NCBI RefSeq assembly: GCF_016889425.1
Contig: NZ_CP069513.1
Span: forward strand, 248,001-312,000
From: Corynebacterium amycolatum
GTDB lineage: Bacteria; Actinomycetota; Actinomycetes; Mycobacteriales; Mycobacteriaceae
DNA: 64,000 bases
Direction of reading: 5' to 3'
The position numbers and the translations under genes were made by a program. Shown in pieces: positions 49,517-57,327 of this stretch. Below the pieces are notes generated by a model, which did no database searches, was not told the origin of the DNA, and worked only from the letters and a program-made list of their open reading frames with translations. The first letter of the stretch is position 1. The number at the start of each line of letters is the position of its first letter.

Positions 49517-50008
49517 CTAGTTTTCCATCTCGTCGGAAAGCGAAAGTGACCCTCTGTTTACCTTTTGGGGATCTCTTTGTAAACGACGGGTTGCGCGCAA
49601 CGACAACCACCACAACGGCGCGACGACGATAAACGCAACCACAGCGATGCTGGCAGCCGGGAGAAGCGACAGCGTCCAAGTGCGTCCGGCGACGCGGACG
49701 ACATTGGGGTCAGTGCGGTCGTATTCGACGCGGACGCGCTGCCCCTCTTCCAGACCAACGGGATAGAGCAAGCCGGTTGGTGGCGACTGAAAGTCACCAT
49801 TCTCGTCGACGAAATCGACCGTGGTGCGAAGAAGCTCGACCGAGCGCACATTGGCTACGGACTGCCCCATGTTCGACTCGATATTGCGGTCATTAATGAA
49901 GCAGCCAACCACCATGGCCAGGCACGAAAGTAACAGGCAAATAATTACAAAGAGCAGCACCTGACGAAGGAAGCGCGGCCAATTGGCCAGGGCAGTTTTC
50001 CACTGCAT
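49517..50008 (-). CDS. DUF3592-type membrane protein (Rv0556-like)
   Basis: A protein of 163 residues with two hydrophobic helices (VLLFVIICLLLSCLAMVVGC near residue 20 and LLPAASIAVVAFIVVAPLWW near 120) flanking an extracytoplasmic region. The latter has the DUF3592 pattern (VDFVDENGDFQSPPTGLLYP, then VRVEYDRTDPNVVRVAG). Its function is unknown. Position between menD and mgtA equals that of Rv0556. ATG at 50008 has GGAGG upstream; the open frame extends back into menD but without homology. Confidence 0.8.
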   Translation of the reverse strand: MQWKTALANWPRFLRQVLLFVIICLLLSCLAMVVGCFINDRNIESNMGQSVANVRSVELLRTTVDFVDENGDFQSPPTGLLYPVGLEEGQRVRVEYDRTDPNVVRVAGRTWTLSLLPAASIAVVAFIVVAPLWWLSLRATRRLQRDPQKVNRGSLSLSDEMEN

Positions 50009-50072
50009 GACGGTCGCGACCTCCTTATTCTTCTGTCCTTGATTGTTTCCAGCTCTAATCTGATGCTGCCGG

Positions 50073-50137
50073 CCAGCTAGTTCTTGTCCAGCGAGCCTTG
50101 CCCAGCTAGTGCTTGTCCAGCTAGTGCTTGTCCAGCA
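50073..50137 (-). repeat. Tandem 15-bp repeats covering the menD stop codon
   Basis: CCAGCTAGTGCTTGT (plus strand) occurs at 50102-50116 and 50117-50131 exactly, with more diverged units at 50073-50101. On the coding strand each unit reads CTGGACAAGCACTAG, that is Leu-Asp-Lys-His-stop, so the end of menD is repeated. Confidence 0.75.
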
Positions 50138-52028
50138 CCCCAATCTCCGCATTGTATGCCAGCTTGTGATGCAACTGCCGACGTGTCGCACGCGTGGTCG
50201 CCACCTCGATGACGCGAATGCCGTCGACGTCGGTATCCGGGTGCAGCTGCGCGAGCAGATCTGGGAGGCGGTCAACGCGCACGTGCTCGACCCCGTAAGC
50301 CTGGCAGATGCCCTCAAAATCCACGTCCTGCGGGGTGCCGAAGATGCGCTCAAAGCTTCCCCGCAGAGCCGGGCTGCCCGCTTCCAGCGTCTCGAAAATA
50401 CCGCCACCGGCATCATTGGCCACCACGATGGTGAGGTTTTCCGGCCTCGGCTCCAGCGGCCCAATCGCTAGCGCTGCGGAGTCGTGCTGGAACGTCAGGT
50501 CCCCCATGAGCGCAATCGTCCTTGGCGGGCGGATCTCGTCGGCATGCTCGCGGTCGGACGCCAGCGCAATACCAATCGCCGTCGCCACCGTGCCGTCGAT
50601 GCCCGCGGCACCTCGTCCCGCATACGTGTTCACCCCCGGGAAAGGCAGGCCCGTGTACGACGCATCGCGCACCGGGTTCGACGCGCCTAACACCACATTG
50701 TCACCCGTGCGCAGGCTATCCGTCAGAGCCGCCGCTACATGAAATCCGGTCAGTGGCTCCTCCGCTTCAATCGACTCGGTAAGCGTCTCCCGCACGGACT
50801 TCACCGCCAATTCGCTGGCGGCCTCACAGATTTTCGTCCACTGCGGGTCCTGGTCCCCCACAGTCTGCACATGCTTTACGACGGCCCTTGCGTTCGCTGT
50901 CACATCCGGGAACTCCACTCCAAAGCCGTGGTTTTCCGCATCCGAGACAACCGTCAACTCGATATCAGGATTGGCCAGCAGCTTAGAGATTCCTCGGTGC
51001 AGCGTCGGCCTGCCGACTAATACAATCTGCTCCGGCGGAATCTGCGCAAAAGTACCCGCCGCAAGCGGGTGAACCGGGTGCGCCGGCGCATATGCATTCG
51101 GCTCAGCGATGGTTGGCAAATCCTCCAACTCTGGCAGATGCGGGGCATTCGAGCCCGCAATCACGAGTGTGCGGCGGCTGATGTCAATTGTGGCTGTGCT
51201 AGCTGCGTCGGCCGGGCTGGTAGGGGCCGAGTTGGCTGAGTGGGCTGCGATGGCAGCTGCGCCGACGTTGTTGCTGTTGGTAGGCGCAATCGTGGTCCAG
51301 GGGCCGCCGTCTGCGCGGCCCTCGGGGATGTCGGCGACGGAGTCGTCGCCAGGCACGAGCGGTTCGACAAAACGAACGTTGAGGTGGCCGGCGCCGGATG
51401 CCATGGCAGCGACGACGCGGTCGATGCGGGCACGAATCTGCGCGGCGGTGGCCTTCGTGACCGGGGCGGTGCCGTCCAGATCGAACTCGACGACGGAAGC
51501 ATCGGCGAACAGGCGGTCCTGGACGATGGTCTGGTTCGCGCCGGTGCCGCGATAATGCGCGGGGCGGTCAGCGGTCAGTGCCAGCAGCGGAATACCCGAC
51601 GCGGTGGCTTCCACCATGGCGGGAACGAGGTTCGCCACCGCCGTGCCGGACGTTGTAATTACCGGGGTCACCTTGCGGGTGCGCGAGGCCAGGCCGAGGG
51701 CGAGGAAGGCGGCGGAGCGTTCATCGATGCGCACATGGAGGCGGACCTTCGCCGCATCGGCGGCCTGGACCAGAGCGCGGGCCAGCGGGGCGGACCGGGA
51801 ACCCGGGCACACTACGGCATCGACCATGCCGAGACGCAGCAGCTCATCGACGATGAGGCCCGCTACCACTGCGGATGGGGCCGTGGGGGCTGTATGGGCT
51901 GCGGAGGTGTGGGGCGTGGCGTCGGTTGCCGAGGCTGGGGTGCCAGCATCGGTGCCGGCGGCATTGGTGATGTTGGCGCCCTGAGCGTGCGAAGTCTGGG
52001 AGGTGTCCTGGTTGTCGTTCACACTCAA
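50121..52028 (-). CDS. menD: SEPHCHC synthase MenD
   Basis: A protein of 635 residues, longer than the usual 540-570 because of a 50-residue Thr/Ala/Ser-rich N-terminal stretch and a similar insert near residue 250 (AAAIAAHSANSAPTSPADAA). ThDP enzyme motifs are present: IDERSAAFLALGLA with the catalytic Glu, VVCPGSRSAPLARAL, and GDLTFQHDSAALAIGP near residue 515. MenD joins 2-oxoglutarate-derived succinic semialdehyde to isochorismate. One dispersed motif copy (50873) lies inside it. It follows menC by 176 bases. Confidence 0.92.
   Translation of the reverse strand: MSVNDNQDTSQTSHAQGANITNAAGTDAGTPASATDATPHTSAAHTAPTAPSAVVAGLIVDELLRLGMVDAVVCPGSRSAPLARALVQAADAAKVRLHVRIDERSAAFLALGLASRTRKVTPVITTSGTAVANLVPAMVEATASGIPLLALTADRPAHYRGTGANQTIVQDRLFADASVVEFDLDGTAPVTKATAAQIRARIDRVVAAMASGAGHLNVRFVEPLVPGDDSVADIPEGRADGGPWTTIAPTNSNNVGAAAIAAHSANSAPTSPADAASTATIDISRRTLVIAGSNAPHLPELEDLPTIAEPNAYAPAHPVHPLAAGTFAQIPPEQIVLVGRPTLHRGISKLLANPDIELTVVSDAENHGFGVEFPDVTANARAVVKHVQTVGDQDPQWTKICEAASELAVKSVRETLTESIEAEEPLTGFHVAAALTDSLRTGDNVVLGASNPVRDASYTGLPFPGVNTYAGRGAAGIDGTVATAIGIALASDREHADEIRPPRTIALMGDLTFQHDSAALAIGPLEPRPENLTIVVANDAGGGIFETLEAGSPALRGSFERIFGTPQDVDFEGICQAYGVEHVRVDRLPDLLAQLHPDTDVDGIRVIEVATTRATRRQLHHKLAYNAEIGVLDKH
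50873..50883 (+). repeat. GCTTTACGACG motif, copy 12
   Basis: Exact copy inside menD; followed by G. Confidence 0.75.
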
Positions 52029-52069
52029 TAGGCTACTTGTCAGGCCGGATATCGGGCTCGTTGGGAGTT

Positions 52070-52134
52070 ACTGACCCCGTTTATGACAGTTTGGAGCCGT
52101 TTTTCGAACTCAAAGTGTCATAAACGGGGTCAGT
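52070..52134. repeat. Perfect 19-bp palindromic element upstream of menD
   Basis: ACTGACCCCGTTTATGACA (52070-52088) and its exact complement (52116-52134) enclose 27 bases with CCGTTTTTCGA. It lies between menC and menD. No U-run follows, so it is not a standard terminator. Confidence 0.8.
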
Positions 52135-52173
52135 ATCTCTGGATGCTCCGTGAGTTGGAGCAGATCGTGAGCC

Positions 52174-52199
52174 GCCACTGCACTGCGCCACTGCACTGC
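52174..52199 (-). repeat. Two-copy 13-bp tandem repeat next to the menC stop
   Basis: GCCACTGCACTGC occurs twice with no gap, ending five bases before the menC stop codon at 52204-52206. Confidence 0.7.
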
Positions 52200-52203
52200 G
52201 CCG

Positions 52204-53220
52204 CTACAGGTGCACATACGCCGCGCGGAGACGGTCGAACCACCAATCGCGGCGGGGACCCGGCGCGGCGAGCTCGGCCAGGCGGGAAGGGTCGGGCGCG
52301 GGGTTGGTGACGGGCAGACGGCCATCGATAAGTGGCCGGGGCTCGATGACGTCCTCAATAAACAGCGACGACGTGGCCAAACCCGCCGCGTTTGGCTCCG
52401 GCTGCAGCTCGGTGGCAGGCAGGGCCGCCGCCGTGAACAATCCCGCGGCCATGCCAACACCGGTGTCCAAGGCGCTGGCGACGGTCACCTTTATCGCCAG
52501 CTCCTCGGCCAACCGAAGCAAACGGCGTGGCCCGCCAAGCGGTGCGACCTTCATTACGCCCACGTCCGCCGCCTGTTCGCGCGCAACCAAATACGGATCC
52601 TCGGCCTTGCGAATCGACTCATCGGCAGCAATCGGGCAAAACTCCCCCACTGCGTCGCGGACCTCGCGAAGCTCGGCGACAGTCGCAACTGGCTGCTCCA
52701 TATATTCCAGCGGGCCCAACTCATGGGCGGCGCGGATGGCCTGCTCCACCGACCAGCCACGATTCGCATCCACCCGCACCACAGGTTCATAGCCATAGGC
52801 TTCGGCCACTGAGGTGCGGACGGCGGCTACGCGCTCGATGTCGTCGTTAAGCGATTGGCCGCTCTCTGCGACCTTGACCTTGAACGTGCGACACCTGGGG
52901 TAACGCCCCACGACCTCCGGCACCTGCTCGGGCGTGACGGCGGGGATGGTGGCGTTGACCTCGACAAACTCGCGCTTCGGGGTGGGCAGGCCAACGTATG
53001 CGCATTCGATGGCCGAGCGCAGCCACGCGGCAGCTTCGGGCGCCTCGTACTCCAGGAAGGGCGCGAACTCGCCCCAGGTGGCGGGGCCGTCGATGAGGAG
53101 TGCCTCGCGGGTGGTGACGCCGCGGAATTTCACCGCCATGGGTAGCGCCACGACGTGGGCGCGGTCGAGAATGCCATCGATTGGCGGAAACTGGATGTTG
53201 GGCGCAGCGGACACAGACAT
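52204..53220 (-). CDS. menC: o-Succinylbenzoate synthase MenC
   Basis: A protein of 338 residues of the enolase superfamily: TFKVKVAESGQSLNDDIERV with the catalytic Lys, VVRVDANRGWSVEQAI with the metal Asp, and CPIAADESIRKAED, VMKVAPLGG. It dehydrates SHCHC to o-succinylbenzoate. ATG at 53220 has GAGGGG upstream; the open frame runs on to 53346 inside the opposite gene's leader. It is divergent from menB with only about 34 bases between start codons. Confidence 0.9.
   Translation of the reverse strand: MSVSAAPNIQFPPIDGILDRAHVVALPMAVKFRGVTTREALLIDGPATWGEFAPFLEYEAPEAAAWLRSAIECAYVGLPTPKREFVEVNATIPAVTPEQVPEVVGRYPRCRTFKVKVAESGQSLNDDIERVAAVRTSVAEAYGYEPVVRVDANRGWSVEQAIRAAHELGPLEYMEQPVATVAELREVRDAVGEFCPIAADESIRKAEDPYLVAREQAADVGVMKVAPLGGPRRLLRLAEELAIKVTVASALDTGVGMAAGLFTAAALPATELQPEPNAAGLATSSLFIEDVIEPRPLIDGRLPVTNPAPDPSRLAELAAPGPRRDWWFDRLRAAYVHL
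52842..52852 (-). repeat. GCTTAACGACG motif (A variant), copy 13
   Basis: Read as CGTCGTTAAGC on the plus strand, inside menC; the next base in motif orientation is A. Confidence 0.6.
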
Positions 53221-53254
53221 ACCCCTCATGCTAGAGACCTTTATGCTGGAAGCC

Positions 53255-54223
53255 ATGACTGATACCGCGAAGTACTCGACCGATAACCCCTTCCGCCCCG
53301 AGCAGTGGAAGACGGTTGATGGTTTTGAGGATTTGACCGACATCACCTACCACCGCCACGTCGGCGAGGGCCGCGAGAACGGCATTGTGCGTATTGCGTT
53401 TGATCGCCCGGAGGTTCGTAACGCATTCCGCCCGCATACCGTCGATGAGCTCTACCGCGCGCTCGACCACGCGCGTCGCACTCCGGATGTCGGCGTTGTG
53501 CTGCTGACCGGTAACGGCCCGAGCACCAAGGACGGTGGCTGGGCATTCTGTTCGGGCGGCGACCAGCGCATTCGTGGTCGTTCCGGTTACCAGTACGCAA
53601 CGTCTCACGAGCATGACGACGCCACCGCGGACGCATCCACCATCGATACCGCGCGAGCCAAGGTCGAGGGAGGTCGCCTGCACATCCTGGAGGTGCAGCG
53701 CCTAATTCGCACTATGCCGAAGGTTGTCATTGCCGTGGTCAACGGTTGGGCCGCAGGTGGCGGACACTCCCTGCACGTGGTGTGTGACCTGACGCTCGCA
53801 TCGCGCCAGGAGGCCCGCTTTAAGCAGACCGACGCTGACGTGGGATCTTTCGACGCCGGCTATGGCTCGGCCTACCTGGCAAAGCAGGTTGGTCAGAAGT
53901 TTGCCCGCGAGATTTTCTTCCTCGGCCGCTCCTACGACGCTGAGACCATGCACCGCATGGGCGCCGTGAACGAGGTCGCCGACCACGCTGAGTTGGAAGA
54001 TGTCGCGGTCGAGTGGGGTCGCATGATCAACGGTAAGTCCCCGACGGCGCAGCGCATGCTGAAGTTCGCCTTCAACCTAACCGACGACGGCCTGATGGGC
54101 CAGCAGGTCTTCGCGGGCGAGGCTACTCGCCTGGCCTACATGACCGACGAAGCCGTCGAGGGCAAGGAAGCGTTCTTGGAGAAGCGTGCCCCGAACTGGG
54201 AAGAATTCCCGTTCTATTACTAG
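53255..54223 (+). CDS. menB: 1,4-Dihydroxy-2-naphthoyl-CoA synthase
   Basis: A protein of 322 residues of the crotonase family. Landmarks are ITYHRHVGEGRENGIVRIAF, DRPEVRNAFRPHTVDELYRA, CSGGDQRIRGRSGYQY with the MenB-specific SGGDQ, and VVNGWAAGGGHSLHVVCDLT, followed by QTDADVGSFDAGYGSAYLAK. It closes the naphthoate ring from o-succinylbenzoyl-CoA. ATG at 53255 is preferred; an ATG at 53243 is possible. It converges on pdxY. Confidence 0.95.
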   Translation: MTDTAKYSTDNPFRPEQWKTVDGFEDLTDITYHRHVGEGRENGIVRIAFDRPEVRNAFRPHTVDELYRALDHARRTPDVGVVLLTGNGPSTKDGGWAFCSGGDQRIRGRSGYQYATSHEHDDATADASTIDTARAKVEGGRLHILEVQRLIRTMPKVVIAVVNGWAAGGGHSLHVVCDLTLASRQEARFKQTDADVGSFDAGYGSAYLAKQVGQKFAREIFFLGRSYDAETMHRMGAVNEVADHAELEDVAVEWGRMINGKSPTAQRMLKFAFNLTDDGLMGQQVFAGEATRLAYMTDEAVEGKEAFLEKRAPNWEEFPFYY

Positions 54224-54227
54224 GCGC

Positions 54228-54242
54228 GGGGGCTGAGCCCCC
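54228..54242. terminator. GGGGGCT-G-AGCCCCC hairpin between menB and pdxY
   Basis: A perfect 7-bp stem five bases beyond the menB stop, between convergent genes. A one-base loop cannot form as such, so the stem would open to five pairs, and no U-run follows. Confidence 0.35.
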
Positions 54243-54269
54243 CAGCCCTACTGCACCCCAGCCCTACTG
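54243..54269 (-). repeat. Direct repeat of CAGCCCTACTG over the pdxY stop
   Basis: The 11-mer occurs at 54243-54253 and 54259-54269 (period 16); the latter copy includes the last codon and TAG stop of pdxY. Confidence 0.65.
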
Positions 54270-55190
54270 AACCTTCGTAACCTCAAACCGCTGCTCCGGG
54301 TTGACGTAGGCCTCCTGCGCACGAACGAGCTCCAGCTCGCCAGAGCCGGACTCGTGCGTGACCTTCAGCAGTTCAAAGATGCTGGCCGCTGTGTTGCCCA
54401 GTGCGACCGAAAGGTCACCGTCAATACCGCGACCACGCAGCAGGTTACCCGCGAACAGCGCGGCCGTGACATCACCGGAACCGTTGCGCTTCAGCGGCAG
54501 GTACGGTGTCGCCACCAGCCATGCGCCCGAACCGTTGACGGCGAGCATCTCAATCTCGCCCTCCTTGCGCTCCGGACGCAGCACGCTGGTGACCAGCACG
54601 GCCTCCGGGCCCATCTCACGAGCAGCATGGGCTGCCGCAATGGTGGACTCCAGGTCGCTGACCTCGCGGCCTGTCAGGTATCCCAGCTCAAACTGGTTCG
54701 GCGTAATCACGTCTGCCACCGGCACGACCTTGTCGCGCAGCAGCGGCGGAATGTCATCCGAGACGTGGCAGCCACTCTTGGCATTTCCCATCACCGGGTC
54801 ACACGAGTAAATGGCCTTCGGGTTGCGCTCCTTGGCCAGCGCCACGGCCTCGATGATGACATCCGCAATATCGCTACCGCCCTGGTAGCCAGAGATAATC
54901 GCATCGACGTCGTCAAGCTTGCCCAGCTCATCGATACCCTTGATAACCTCGCGCACATCCGTGGCCGGAATCATCGGGCCGCGCCACTGGCCATAGCCGG
55001 TGTGGTTGGAGAAATCGACGGTGTGGACCGGCCACACTTCAAAACCTGCGCGCTGCAGCGGGAAAACGGCAGCGGAGTTACCCACATGGCCGTAGCTCAC
55101 ATGCGACTGGATGGACAGGATCGAGGGCACGCGGTTGAACTCCGCGACGGCTTCAGCTGCCTTTTCGGTAGGGGCCTGATTTTCGCTCAT
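54264..55190 (-). CDS. pdxY: Pyridoxal kinase PdxY/PdxK-like
   Basis: A protein of 308 residues of the ribokinase fold: ILSIQSHVSYGHVGNSAAVF, LQRAGFEVWPVHTVDFSNHT, YSCDPVMGN, VITPNQFELGYLTGREV, and the anion-hole motif KRNGSGDVTAALFAGNLL with the catalytic Asp. It phosphorylates pyridoxal for the vitamin B6 salvage route. ATG at 55190 has AGAGGA upstream and is preferred to a start at 55205. Direct repeat at its stop. It converges on menB and follows the ArfB gene on the same strand by 41 bases. Confidence 0.9.
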   Translation of the reverse strand: MSENQAPTEKAAEAVAEFNRVPSILSIQSHVSYGHVGNSAAVFPLQRAGFEVWPVHTVDFSNHTGYGQWRGPMIPATDVREVIKGIDELGKLDDVDAIISGYQGGSDIADVIIEAVALAKERNPKAIYSCDPVMGNAKSGCHVSDDIPPLLRDKVVPVADVITPNQFELGYLTGREVSDLESTIAAAHAAREMGPEAVLVTSVLRPERKEGEIEMLAVNGSGAWLVATPYLPLKRNGSGDVTAALFAGNLLRGRGIDGDLSVALGNTAASIFELLKVTHESGSGELELVRAQEAYVNPEQRFEVTKVQ

Positions 55191-55231
55191 TCCTCTATAT
55201 TGCAACGAATGCGTGAAAATCCCATATTCCC

Positions 55232-55675
55232 CTAGTAGGAGCTGGGTCGGCGCCTGCTGGCTTTGAGCTCAGAGCGGCGTTGCTTCTGCGCTTTACGACG
55301 GGCAATCGAGGCCCGACTTGGTCGAGTCCGCCGGCGTCTCGGAGGCGGTGGCTGCACGGCTTCCCGAATGAGTTCCGCCAAGCGACGCCGGGCTTCCGCG
55401 CGGTTGCGCACTTGGGAGCGCTGGGTGGTGACGGACACTGTGAGTGTCGTGCCGTCGAGTCGGTGGCTAAGGTTCTGGAGAGCGCGGCGGCGGTGGACGT
55501 CGGAAAGCACGGTGAGCTCGGCAATATCGACCGATAGCTGCACCTTGGAGTCGGTGGTGTTAACGCCCTGACCGCCCGGTCCACCGGAGCGCGCGAAGCG
55601 TTCGGTGAGTTCCGCCGCGGGGATGACGAGGCCCTTTGGGATGCCGGGACCTGGTGGAATCTTCAGGGGTTTCAT
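55232..55675 (-). CDS. arfB: Alternative ribosome rescue factor ArfB (YaeJ-like)
   Basis: A protein of 147 residues. The catalytic loop is FARSGGPGGQGVNTTDSKVQ with the universal GGQ tripeptide, and the C-terminus is a long Arg/Lys-rich tail (PPPPRRRRTRPSRASIARRK, then basic to the end). ArfB hydrolyses peptidyl-tRNA on stalled ribosomes, its basic tail entering the empty mRNA channel. ATG at 55675 begins the known domain (MKPLKIPPG). One dispersed motif copy (55290) lies in the tail codons. Confidence 0.9.
   Translation of the reverse strand: MKPLKIPPGPGIPKGLVIPAAELTERFARSGGPGGQGVNTTDSKVQLSVDIAELTVLSDVHRRRALQNLSHRLDGTTLTVSVTTQRSQVRNRAEARRRLAELIREAVQPPPPRRRRTRPSRASIARRKAQKQRRSELKASRRRPSSY
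55290..55300 (+). repeat. GCTTTACGACG motif, copy 14
   Basis: Exact copy inside arfB in the codons of ARRKAQ; followed by G. Confidence 0.75.
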
Positions 55676-55814
55676 GGTGGCCAGTGTAGAGGGCGCGTTT
55701 GTAATCAGGGCGCGTTTCCCCCAATCCGCTGTTAAACAACAAATGCTCATCTAAGCTGGCGAATAACATTTATCCACTTATAAAAACAGCAGGAAAAGAC
55801 AGGATTGAGGCGCT

Positions 55815-56597
55815 ATGGCTACTTCTGATTCCCCGTCCATTTTCATCTCCGGCGGCGCGCAGGGCATTGGCCGCGCGGTGGCCGAGAAGTTCCTGGCCGC
55901 GGGCTGGACCGTAGGCGTCTACGACATCAACGAGGATGCCCTGGCGAAGCTTAAGGCTGAGCGCCCGGAGGTAATCGTCGGCAAGCTGGACGTGACGGAC
56001 TTTAAGCAGTGGGAGGACGCGCTTGCGGACTTCACCTCCCACACCGGCGGCAAGCTGACGGTGCTGGACAATAACGCGGGCATCATCGGCGATGGCGATA
56101 TCACTGACCAGTCGCCGGAGATTATTCACGCGCAGGTGGACATCAACTGCACCGGCCTGACGCTGGGTGCGAAGGCGGCGCATCCGTACCTGAAGCGCAC
56201 CAAGGGGTCTCACCTGGTCAACATGGGTTCGGCTTCGGGTATCTACGGTCAGCCGCACATCGCGCCGTACTCTGCGTCGAAGTTCTACGTCTCGGGTCTA
56301 ACGCAAGCTCTGGATTTGGAATGGCGCAAGGACAAGATCCGCGTCGTCGCCATCATGCCGCTGTGGGCGAAGACCAAGCTGGCGGACGTTTCCGCTGGTT
56401 CGACCCGCCGTCTTGGCGTGCGCATCACGCCGGATCAGGTCGCAGATGCCGTGTGGAAGGCAACGCATCCGCAGAACTTCATTGAGCGCCAGCGGCACTT
56501 CTACTCGGTGTCGGCAGCGGACTTTATCCTGCGCTACCTGGGCAAGATTGGTCCGCAGTTCCTGTCCCGCCCGGTTAACGCAATCATCGCGGGTTAA
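55815..56597 (+). CDS. Classical short-chain dehydrogenase/reductase
   Basis: A protein of 260 residues with the SDR cofactor motif IFISGGAQGIGRAVAEKFLA, the structural NNAGI motif and the catalytic YSASK (with Ser in NMGSASGIYG). Asp in VYDINEDAL points to NAD preference. The C-terminal extension (FYSVSAADFILRYLGKIGPQ) suggests a lipophilic substrate. The substrate is unknown. The AlkB-like gene follows 16 bases later on the same strand, so the two are probably cotranscribed. Confidence 0.85.
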   Translation: MATSDSPSIFISGGAQGIGRAVAEKFLAAGWTVGVYDINEDALAKLKAERPEVIVGKLDVTDFKQWEDALADFTSHTGGKLTVLDNNAGIIGDGDITDQSPEIIHAQVDINCTGLTLGAKAAHPYLKRTKGSHLVNMGSASGIYGQPHIAPYSASKFYVSGLTQALDLEWRKDKIRVVAIMPLWAKTKLADVSAGSTRRLGVRITPDQVADAVWKATHPQNFIERQRHFYSVSAADFILRYLGKIGPQFLSRPVNAIIAG

Positions 56598-56613
56598 GAG
56601 GCAAACTAGACCT

Positions 56614-57294
56614 ATGCTCTTCGATCAGCTCCCGCGCGACGATGCCCGCATCACGCCGGGAGTTGTTCATCTTCCGGGGTGGCTTCCATTGGAGCGGCAG
56701 GCCGGCATCATCACGCAACTCCGCGACATCGCCCGCGACGTTGCCGGCACTCCCCTGGCCATGACTCGCCCGCAGCTCAAAAGTGGTCAGATGCAGGTCT
56801 TCATGCTGCATCTGGGGCGCATGTGGGCCACGAATCCGTACCGCTACGTCACGCACGCAGGCGGCGTTCGCGTCCCGCCTGTGCCTGACAATCTGCTGCA
56901 GCTCGCCACCGAAGCACTTCGTGCCGCCGCGCTTTACGACGAATCCCTCAGCCAGTGGCCTGCCACTTTTCGGCCCGACATGGCGTTGGTCAACTACTAC
57001 CCACCCGGGGCCACCATGGGGATGCACCAGGATCGCAACGAAAACTCCCCTGCCCCAATTGTGTCGCTCTCTATCGGTGACGAGGCCCTGTTCCGCATTG
57101 GCGGGACTGAAAACCGCAACAAACCCTGGGATGACGTGACTCTCGCCAGCGGGGATGTGATTGTGTTTGGTGGTCCCAAGCGGCTTGCGTTTCATGGTGT
57201 GCCCAAGACTCGTCCGGACACTTTGCCGGAGGGGTGCGGGCTTAAAGAGGGCCGCATCAATATCACTTTTCGGCAAGTGGAAAACTCACACTAA
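56614..57294 (+). CDS. alkB: AlkB-like 2-oxoglutarate/Fe(II) dioxygenase
   Basis: A protein of 226 residues. It has the AlkB core: MALVNYYPPGATMGMHQDRN with the HxD iron motif, FRIGGTENRNKPWDDVTLAS, FGGPKRLAFHGVPK with the distal iron His, and RINITFRQVENSH with the 2-oxoglutarate Arg. AlkB removes methyl groups from 1-methyladenine and 3-methylcytosine in DNA or RNA. The open frame extends upstream to 56413 inside the SDR gene, but ATG at 56614 begins the known domain. One dispersed motif copy (56931) lies inside it. Confidence 0.85.
   Translation: MLFDQLPRDDARITPGVVHLPGWLPLERQAGIITQLRDIARDVAGTPLAMTRPQLKSGQMQVFMLHLGRMWATNPYRYVTHAGGVRVPPVPDNLLQLATEALRAAALYDESLSQWPATFRPDMALVNYYPPGATMGMHQDRNENSPAPIVSLSIGDEALFRIGGTENRNKPWDDVTLASGDVIVFGGPKRLAFHGVPKTRPDTLPEGCGLKEGRINITFRQVENSH
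56931..56941 (+). repeat. GCTTTACGACG motif, copy 15
   Basis: Exact copy inside the alkB-like gene, in codons for AALYDE; followed by A. Confidence 0.7.
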
Positions 57295-57327
57295 ACCGCG
57301 CAAGTCACCGACCGCTAGCCTAGACAC

